DNA from: Clostridia bacterium
GTDB lineage: Bacteria > Bacillota > Clostridia > Lachnospirales > Lachnospiraceae
Length of the DNA stretch: 64,000 nucleotides
NCBI GenBank assembly: GCA_026000755.1
Contig: BNZC01000003.1
Coordinates: 1-64,000 of the forward strand
Reading direction: 5' to 3'
Shown here: positions 43,841-49,851 of the stretch, piece by piece
Layout of the letters: each line of letters starts with the position of its first letter
Position numbering within the stretch: position 1 is the first letter of the stretch
Notes under the pieces: model-generated
Told to the model about the DNA's origin: nothing
The model's input: only the letters and a program-made list of their open reading frames with translations
Database searches by the model: none
Position numbers and translations under genes: made by a program

Positions 43841-43841
43841 C
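43821..43841 (+). repeat. 21-bp direct repeat, copy 1
   Basis: CCTTAGGGCTTC followed by seven T and GC. Identical to 47501-47521; the two copies bracket the giant surface-protein gene and its promoter region. Confidence 0.9.
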
Positions 43842-46800
43842 TCTTTGCGCCTAGCGATAAGCGCTATCACTGCTGCACCCAGTGCGGACATCATTAGTAG
43901 TGCAGTATACACGGACAAATTCGTGTTATCGCCGGTTTTGGGGTTATCGCCGGTTTTGGGGTTATTGCCGCTTGTGGGACTTAGCACATCCGGCGATTTT
44001 TCAAACACATACTCGCCCAAATCGGGGTTGTAGCGCCAGATTCCTTTCAAGATGCCGTATGAGTCAACCTCCCGGAACGTGCCGTCATCGCTCGGTTCAA
44101 GAACGTTCGCCGCATCGTTTGGCACGGGTGTGACTGTTGGTGTGGCGGGTTGTGCAGGTTCCGGCGTTGACTCCGGCGTTGGAGTAGGATCCGGAGCAGG
44201 CTCGGGAGTTGGATCCGGAGCAGGCTCGGGTGTAGGACTTGGCTCGGGTGTAGGACTTGGATCCGGTCCCGGCTCGGGTGTAGGACTTGGATCCGGCGTA
44301 GGATCGGGTGTAGGACCTGGATCCGGCGTAGGATCGGGTGTTGGATTCGGATCCGGTCCCGGATCGGGTGGAAGCGCCCTCCACTTTGCGGTAAGCGTCA
44401 TTGCATCCGGCACCACCTCAGAGGAGAAGTTCCACTGATTCGGATTCGCACCGTTGAACCATCCGAGGAAAGTATCCGTACCCTTGGTCGGAGGAGTAGG
44501 TCTGCTCACCTTACCGCCGATAGCCACGGCTTGTGTCGATACCGGCGAGCCGCCGTCAGAATCAAACCTCACATCCACCGCAAAATTCACCTTGGTGGAT
44601 CCTGCACCGGGTTTACCCTCGACAGGTGACGGTGACGGCACCTTAGACGCATTATCGGAGACACGTAAAATATCGGTCAAAACCGTACCGTGCAGTGCAG
44701 TATACTTCACAAATGTCGTCGATGTGGGAACCGTATAGCCGAACGCACGGTAAGCCGGGGGGAGTATAATGCCGGGAGCACTCACGACCGGGACACTCAC
44801 GATAGGGCTGCTCACGAGCGGGCTAGTTACGGTAGGGCTGCTCACGAGTGGGCTAGTTACGGTAGGACTGCTCTCGAGCGGATCGGTGTCCGTGTTTATC
44901 ACAAGAGACGAACCGGGCGAGGGTGCACTCGGGAAGTAATTGTTTTGCAGAACCGCCGTTCCAAGGTTTTGATCATTGAGTGCCCAAATGGCGTAGTCCG
45001 AAGCTGCATAAGCGAATACGGTTGCGGTGTCTGCAATCGTCAATGTTGCACCGTTGCTAGCATTGCCACCGCCACCGCCGCCGATACCGGCACCACCGTT
45101 GTCATTTCTGTCGGTGCGGATGCTACCGCCGTTTGCGGTGACGTTTGCGGTGCCTGATATGTTCACCACACCGCCGGGAGCATTGCCACCGCCGCCTATG
45201 CCGGCACCGCTTGGGCAATCGGGGTTGGGAATGTTTATGCTACCGCCGGTCGCTACAACTTTTGCATTGCCTGATATGGTAGTCGTACCACTGCCGGAGG
45301 CGAAAGCGCCGCTACCGATACCGGCACCACTGCCGTAGCCCGTAGCGCCGTTCGCTGTGACAGTACCGCCTTCTATGGTAATCGTGCCGCCGGCACCATT
45401 GCCGCCGCCGCCAATACCGGCACCGCCGCTATCCTCACAGTCAGAGTCGCCTATCGCTGTGACAAAGCTGTCTGTTATGCTAATCGTGCCGCCGGCACCA
45501 TCGCCGCCGCCGCCGATACCGGCACCGCTGCTGTAGTGACCTCCGGTAGAACCACCCGTTGCGGTGACCGTACTGCCTTCTATGGTAATCATGCCGCCGT
45601 CGCCGCCGTCGTCGCCGCCGCCGATACCGGCACTGCCGGAGTCGCCGGTCGCTGTAACGTTCGCACCGTTTTCTATGCTAATCGTGCCAATGTTGCTGCC
45701 GGAGCCGAAGGCGCCGCCACCGATACCGGCACCGCCCGAAGCACCGGTCGCTGTGACAGTAGCGGCACTAATGGTAATCGTTCCGCCGAATTGACCGCGA
45801 CCGGTACCGATACCCGCACCGCGGCTAGGGGCAGTTGCTGTAACTTCTGCACCGTCTTTGATGGTAATCATACCACCGGATGTAGCGCCGCCGATACCGG
45901 CACCGCCCTGGTCGCCGCCGCTTGCCGTAACGACTGTGTTGCCTTCTATGGTAATCGTTCCGGAGAACTCCTTCTCTCCTCCGGTGCCGATACCGGCACC
46001 ATACTCGCCGCCTATCGCTGTGACCGTACCGCCGGTTATGCTAATCATTCCGGTGGCGTCACCTGCACCGCCGCCTATGCCTGCACCACCACCTGCATAT
46101 TCACCACCGGTTGCTATGACCGTACCACCGGTTATGCTAATCGCACCGGCGTCGGCACACTCGTCTCCGCCGCCGATACCTGCACCTCCAAAGGCACCGT
46201 TTGCTGTAACGTCTGCGGAATCTCCTATGGTAATCGTACCACCGGCACCACTGTTTCCGCTGCCTATGCCGGCACCGCTATGGCCTCCGGTTGCTGCAAC
46301 GACTGCGGAACCTCCTATGGTAATCGTACCGCCGTCACCACCGCTGCCGCTGCCGATACCTGCACCTCCATATTCACTGTTTGCTGTAACGTCTGCGAAA
46401 TCGCCTATGGTAATCGTACCGCCGTCACCACCGCTGCCGCTGCCGATACCTGCACCTCCATAGCCACCGTTTGCTGTAATGCGTGCGTTGCCTCCTATGC
46501 TAATCGCATCACTGTCTATGCCTGCACCACCGACGTGTGCATTCGCTGTAACGTGTGCGTTGCCTTCTATGCTAATCGTGTTGCCTTCTATGCCGGAACT
46601 GGCGTGTCCAGCACTCGCTGTGACATCTGCATTGCCTGTTATGCTGATTACGGCACCGTCACCACCTATGCCTGCACCGCCGCGCGCCGAATCGCCGGTT
46701 GCTGTGATCGTACCACCGGTTATAGTAATGATGCCGGTACCGGTAGCTATCGACCCGCTGTCGCCGGATCCGATCACTCCACCGATACCTGCCGTTCTGC

Positions 46801-47152
46801 TATTAGATGGGTGGTTGGCGGTGGATTCGAGATTGCCGCTGCCGCTGATGATCAGCGTAGCACCGGAGGGTACCGTAATACCGCCGTCTGATACGGTTAA
46901 ATTGCAGCCGGAACTAAGGACGATATTGACTATGCCGTCAATTATAATCTGCTCAGCGGTAACGTCGCCATTAATCGTATAAGTGTCAGCTGTGGCATCA
47001 CTCCACGTTACCACACCAAGGCCGGTACCGTCGCCTGTTATAGACACACCCGCCGCTCGTACAGGTGTTGGGAACGTAGGAAACAGTGCAATCGCAAGCG
47101 CAGCCACGCACAACCACGCTAAGAATTTTTTGCTGATACGTTTCTTTGTCAT
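43823..47152 (-). CDS. Giant Gly-rich repetitive, sortase-anchored surface protein with InlB B-repeat
   Basis: 1109 residues from the ATG at 47152, seven bases after GGGAGGTG; a longer frame to 47395 extends past the predicted promoter and is rejected. Order: signal peptide (about 1-35, FLAWLCVAALAIALFPTF), then about 700 residues of imperfect 25-35-residue repeats of the type GGxITIxGxxxVTATG-GxxGAGIGxG, predicted to form a beta-solenoid, then Ser/Pro/Val/Thr repeats (SPTVTSPLVS), an InlB B-repeat/Flg_new module (VRFDSDGGSPVSTQAVAIG ... LGWFNGANPNQW), a Pro/Asp/Glu/Thr stalk, a short globular module, and a sorting signal: NPKTGD twice, a hydrophobic helix and a basic tail (ARRKEQKKK). Likely covalently attached to peptidoglycan; function as adhesin or glycan binder is inferred. 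Confidence 0.85.
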   Translation of the reverse strand: MTKKRISKKFLAWLCVAALAIALFPTFPTPVRAAGVSITGDGTGLGVVTWSDATADTYTINGDVTAEQIIIDGIVNIVLSSGCNLTVSDGGITVPSGATLIISGSGNLESTANHPSNSRTAGIGGVIGSGDSGSIATGTGIITITGGTITATGDSARGGAGIGGDGAVISITGNADVTASAGHASSGIEGNTISIEGNAHVTANAHVGGAGIDSDAISIGGNARITANGGYGGAGIGSGSGGDGGTITIGDFADVTANSEYGGAGIGSGSGGDGGTITIGGSAVVAATGGHSGAGIGSGNSGAGGTITIGDSADVTANGAFGGAGIGGGDECADAGAISITGGTVIATGGEYAGGGAGIGGGAGDATGMISITGGTVTAIGGEYGAGIGTGGEKEFSGTITIEGNTVVTASGGDQGGAGIGGATSGGMITIKDGAEVTATAPSRGAGIGTGRGQFGGTITISAATVTATGASGGAGIGGGAFGSGSNIGTISIENGANVTATGDSGSAGIGGGDDGGDGGMITIEGSTVTATGGSTGGHYSSGAGIGGGGDGAGGTISITDSFVTAIGDSDCEDSGGAGIGGGGNGAGGTITIEGGTVTANGATGYGSGAGIGSGAFASGSGTTTISGNAKVVATGGSINIPNPDCPSGAGIGGGGNAPGGVVNISGTANVTANGGSIRTDRNDNGGAGIGGGGGGNASNGATLTIADTATVFAYAASDYAIWALNDQNLGTAVLQNNYFPSAPSPGSSLVINTDTDPLESSPTVTSPLVSSPTVTSPLVSSPIVSVPVVSAPGIILPPAYRAFGYTVPTSTTFVKYTALHGTVLTDILRVSDNASKVPSPSPVEGKPGAGSTKVNFAVDVRFDSDGGSPVSTQAVAIGGKVSRPTPPTKGTDTFLGWFNGANPNQWNFSSEVVPDAMTLTAKWRALPPDPGPDPNPTPDPTPDPGPTPDPTPDPSPTPEPGPDPSPTPEPSPTPEPAPDPTPEPAPDPTPTPESTPEPAQPATPTVTPVPNDAANVLEPSDDGTFREVDSYGILKGIWRYNPDLGEYVFEKSPDVLSPTSGNNPKTGDNPKTGDNTNLSVYTALLMMSALGAAVIALIARRKEQKKKP

Positions 47153-47261
47153 TGTGAGCACCTCCCGACCTGTTCCCTTACATATAAGTTGTCCGTTTTT
47201 TTCATAATAGTTCTCCCTTCTCTCCCTTTGTCTCCCTCTTTTCCCTTTTCCAACAAGTGCT

Positions 47262-47289
47262 ACTCTAAAAAGGTTTACCTTTTTAGAGT
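47262..47289. repeat. Perfect hairpin in the surface-protein leader (copy A)
   Basis: ACTCTAAAAAGG ... CCTTTTTAGAGT is a perfect palindrome with a short centre, followed on the plus strand by GCTTTTTATT. A similar hairpin with the same flank (TCTAAAAAGG ... CTTTTTAGAGTGCTTTATT) lies at 47421-47449, upstream of the promoter. On the minus strand copy A is in the 5' leader, roughly 40 bases after the predicted transcription start; it could act as an attenuator or terminate antisense transcripts from the plus strand. Confidence 0.6.
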
Positions 47290-47335
47290 GCTTTTTATTC
47301 GGATGTTTCACATCCTTAAAATTAAGTTTATAGGT

Positions 47336-47364
47336 ATTATAGCAAAATTTTTTTGACATTTCAA
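47336..47364 (-). promoter_or_regulatory. Sigma-A type promoter of the surface-protein gene
   Basis: On the minus strand TTGAAA (47364-47359) and TATAAT (47341-47336) with a 17-base spacer, giving a leader of about 175 nt to the ATG at 47152. The leader contains GGATGT-GAA-ACATCC (47301-47315) and the hairpin at 47262-47289. The intergenic stretch 47153-47674 (522 bases) otherwise holds an element end at 47461-47500, a 21-bp repeat, the GH9 promoter and a 32-bp palindrome, and no further gene. Confidence 0.75.
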
Positions 47365-47460
47365 GATTTTTTTGTAAAAAAACACCGTTTTTCAAAATTT
47401 TTTGTACGGAGAGAGAGTTTTCTAAAAAGGTAAAGCTTTTTAGAGTGCTTTATTATTGTT

Positions 47461-47500
47461 TGAGCGGGCCGCTGTTTGGGGTTCACCATGAATAACAGCA
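47461..47500 (+). mobile_element. Solo right end of the palindromic element
   Basis: GAGCGGGC-CGCTGTTTGGGGTTCACCATGAATAACAGCA matches the right terminal repeat of the 210-bp element (GAGCGGGCAGCCGTTTGGGG, then TTCAACCATAAATAGCAACA) with a few differences. No partner left end is seen nearby. It lies directly against copy 2 of the 21-bp repeat. Confidence 0.65.
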
Positions 47501-47521
47501 CCTTAGGGCTTCTTTTTTTGC
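47501..47521 (+). repeat. 21-bp direct repeat, copy 2
   Basis: Identical to 43821-43841. Here only the right arm and T-run of the terminator are present, without the left arm, so this copy is not a terminator on its own. Confidence 0.9.
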
Positions 47522-47533
47522 GTAAAATTTGAT

Positions 47534-47562
47534 TTGTGTTTTTTGCGATTCCATGGTATACT
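47534..47562 (+). promoter_or_regulatory. Promoter of the GH9 lipoprotein gene
   Basis: TTGTGT (47534-47539), 17 bases, TATACT (47557-47562) with an extended -10 TG (TGGTATACT). The -35 is weak, the extended -10 compensates. About 110 bases upstream of the ATG at 47675. Confidence 0.55.
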
Positions 47563-47599
47563 AAAGGTAAGCGTATTTCGCCTGTGTTTTGTTATCTTG

Positions 47600-47631
47600 T
47601 GGTTGCTTTCACAGGAACTGTGAATAGTAAC
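47600..47631. mobile_element. 32-bp minimal palindromic element in the GH9 leader
   Basis: TTTCACAG-GAA-CTGTGAATAGTAAC core, flanked by ATCTTG on both sides (47594-47599 and 47632-47637), a candidate 6-bp target duplication. Positions 47602-47632 are identical to 31983-32013, the right end of the 132-bp element near fapA. Lies between promoter and ribosome-binding site, so it forms a hairpin in the mRNA leader. Confidence 0.75.
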
Positions 47632-47674
47632 ATCTTGCGAATGCGATATGTACATTTTATAGGGAGGTATCTGT

Positions 47675-49819
47675 ATGAGAAAAATCTGTATATTTTTATT
47701 GCTACTGCTTTGTCTGGGTACAGTAGCCTCTTGTGGTGAAAAAAAAGAAAACGGAGCAGATACCGGCGATGGCTCCGGAAAGAATTTAATCATAAATGGT
47801 GACTTTGAAAACGGCACAAAGCCTTGGCTTTTTTATCCGCAAGAGGGTGGAAAAGGAGCTTTCTCCGTGAATGGGGATAAGCAGGCTGTTGTTTCCGTAA
47901 AAGATATGGGGCGGGTAGAGTATAGTCTGCAACTGAATTATAGTTCAGTCGTCTTGAAAAAGGGCTGTACCTATCGTTTATCCTTTGATGCAAAGTCAAG
48001 CAGTGAGAGGCAGATTGCGGTACGTTTTCAACTGGGAGTCACTCCCTACACACCCTATGGGGAAGAACGCTTTATCTTAAATCCTGCCATGCAAAATTTT
48101 TCCTATACCTTTGATATGGAATGGAAGACGGATATGGCAGCTCGCCTTGTGTTGAATTTCGGTGTACCCATGACCTTATTTCCGGGAGAACAGCAGCAGG
48201 AGATTATACTGGATAATTTCAGACTGGAACTTGTCAAGGAAAGCGGCGGAAGTCTTTGGGGCTATGAGATGCCGCCGATTCATGTGGATCAGTTAGGTTA
48301 TGGGATAAATGCTGCCAAAACGGCAATTATTGCACAGGGGGATGCCGACTTTCAGATTTGCAGGACGGACGATGATGCCGTGGTTTATTCCGGAACGGCA
48401 GGAGATCTTATGGAGAGTCGCAATGCAGGGGAATCGGTGCGAATTGCGAATTTTTCCAAATTCAAGAAAGAGGGAAATTACTATATTAAAAATAGTGAGG
48501 GTCGCTCCCTTTCTTTCGCCATCAGCAATCGACCCTATGAGGGGCTCAAGGAAGCGGTGTTTGATATGTTCAAATATCAGCAATGTGGGGAAGCCATTAC
48601 CAATAGTTTTTGGGAGCATGAAGCCTGCCATACAAGCTTAGCAAGGATTTATGAAACGGACACCCGAGTGGACGTGTCAGGCGGTTGGCACGATGGAGGA
48701 AATTATGGGCGTTATGTTCCTCCGGCAACCACCGCAGTAGCCAATCTTCTTCTTGCAGAAAAACTAGCCGTTGATCCGAATCGTGCAGTTCTTGTAGAAG
48801 TGAGAAAAGAACTGGAGTGGTTGCTTAAAATGCAGGATCCGGAAAGCGGAGGCGTGTATCATCAAGTAACAACCGCATACTGGGCAGGAGATACCATGCG
48901 TCCCGAGGATGATACAGAGGAATTGATTCTAAGTCCTATCTCTTCGGCGGCTACCGCTGATTTTGCCGCAGTGATGGCAATGGCTTATCGAAGTTATGAG
49001 GAGGGGGCACCTGCCTTTGCAGACCAAATGCTTCTAGCCTCAAAGAGGGCGTGGGAGTGGCTTGCCTTACACCCGGAGGATACCGGATTTTCCAATCCCC
49101 TTGGTATCGTAAGCAGTGAATATGGCGATTCTGAAAATAAGGGCGATGGGGATGAGCGTTACTGGGCGGCTTGTGCGTTGTTTGCGGCAACGGGCGCTGA
49201 CGAGTATCATAACTATGTGAAACAAAGCAGTATTTATAAGGGCTTAGGTTGGGAAGAAGTGGGGGATTTCGGAAATATTTCCTATCTGTTGGCGAAAGAT
49301 ACGCAGACACTTGACGGGGAGCGAGAAAAAGAAGTAAAAGTTCATATTTTGGAGGAATGCCAAGACATTATGAAGATTTATGAGGAAGAGCCTTACCAAG
49401 TAGCTCTTGGAGAATTTCTTTGGGAGAGTAATGCCACGGCAAGCGAGAATGCCATGCTGCTTCTGTTGGGAAATACCTTGGAGTTGGATGAAAATTATGT
49501 TACCGCAGCCGAGGATCAGCTTCATTATCTTTTGGGCAGGAATCCCCTTTCCCAATGTTATCTGACAGGAGTGGGGGAAAATCCCGTGAAGAATCCCCAT
49601 CACAGACTGTCAGAAGCGGTTGGACTGGCGGTACCCGGAATGCTTGCAGCAGGGCCAAACAAAGCCTTAGATGATAATGTGGCAAGGTCGCTGCTTACCA
49701 AGCAACCTCCTGCAAAATGCTACATTGACCAAGCGGGAACTTTCACCGTCAATGAGGTGGAGATTTGTTGGAATGCACCCTTGTATTTTGTGGTGCGAAC
49801 CTTGGAGGGGCAGAAGTAG
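47675..49819 (+). CDS. GH9-like glycoside hydrolase lipoprotein with N-terminal CBM
   Basis: 714 residues. Lipoprotein signal with lipobox VASC (Cys20). A CBM4/9-like beta-sandwich (about 38-190, NLIINGDFENGTKPW ... EIILDNFRLELV), a CelD-N Ig-like domain (about 198-285, IHVDQLGYG), and a GH9 (alpha/alpha)6 catalytic domain (about 290-710) with the late signature NPHHR and the proton-donor Glu region (TFTVNEVEICWNAP). In the early signature GGWHDGGNYGRYV, the second Asp of the usual DAGD motif, the catalytic base, is Asn (N343); D340 is kept. Predicted surface-attached beta-glucan or related hydrolase, possibly impaired or with changed mechanism. GGGAGG precedes the ATG. Confidence 0.85.
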   Translation: MRKICIFLLLLLCLGTVASCGEKKENGADTGDGSGKNLIINGDFENGTKPWLFYPQEGGKGAFSVNGDKQAVVSVKDMGRVEYSLQLNYSSVVLKKGCTYRLSFDAKSSSERQIAVRFQLGVTPYTPYGEERFILNPAMQNFSYTFDMEWKTDMAARLVLNFGVPMTLFPGEQQQEIILDNFRLELVKESGGSLWGYEMPPIHVDQLGYGINAAKTAIIAQGDADFQICRTDDDAVVYSGTAGDLMESRNAGESVRIANFSKFKKEGNYYIKNSEGRSLSFAISNRPYEGLKEAVFDMFKYQQCGEAITNSFWEHEACHTSLARIYETDTRVDVSGGWHDGGNYGRYVPPATTAVANLLLAEKLAVDPNRAVLVEVRKELEWLLKMQDPESGGVYHQVTTAYWAGDTMRPEDDTEELILSPISSAATADFAAVMAMAYRSYEEGAPAFADQMLLASKRAWEWLALHPEDTGFSNPLGIVSSEYGDSENKGDGDERYWAACALFAATGADEYHNYVKQSSIYKGLGWEEVGDFGNISYLLAKDTQTLDGEREKEVKVHILEECQDIMKIYEEEPYQVALGEFLWESNATASENAMLLLLGNTLELDENYVTAAEDQLHYLLGRNPLSQCYLTGVGENPVKNPHHRLSEAVGLAVPGMLAAGPNKALDDNVARSLLTKQPPAKCYIDQAGTFTVNEVEICWNAPLYFVVRTLEGQK

Positions 49820-49851
49820 TCTACTATATAATTAGGAGAACAATAAAATTC

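Noticed and set aside
44130..44380. CRISPR-like short repeats (CGGGTGTAGGACTTGGATCC type)
   Set aside because: They are in-frame codons for the Pro/Asp/Glu/Thr stalk of the surface protein, without unique spacers.
45536..46891. Long open frames on the plus strand (up to about 450 codons, Cys/Thr/Ala-rich) opposite the surface-protein gene
   Set aside because: They are a by-product of the repetitive GGT/ACC-type codons of the minus-strand gene: no ribosome-binding sites, no domains, repetitive composition mirroring the sense repeats.
47153..47395. N-terminal extension of the surface protein to 47395
   Set aside because: The extension lies across the predicted promoter and leader hairpins; a signal peptide begins at the ATG at 47152, which has a strong GGAGGTG site.
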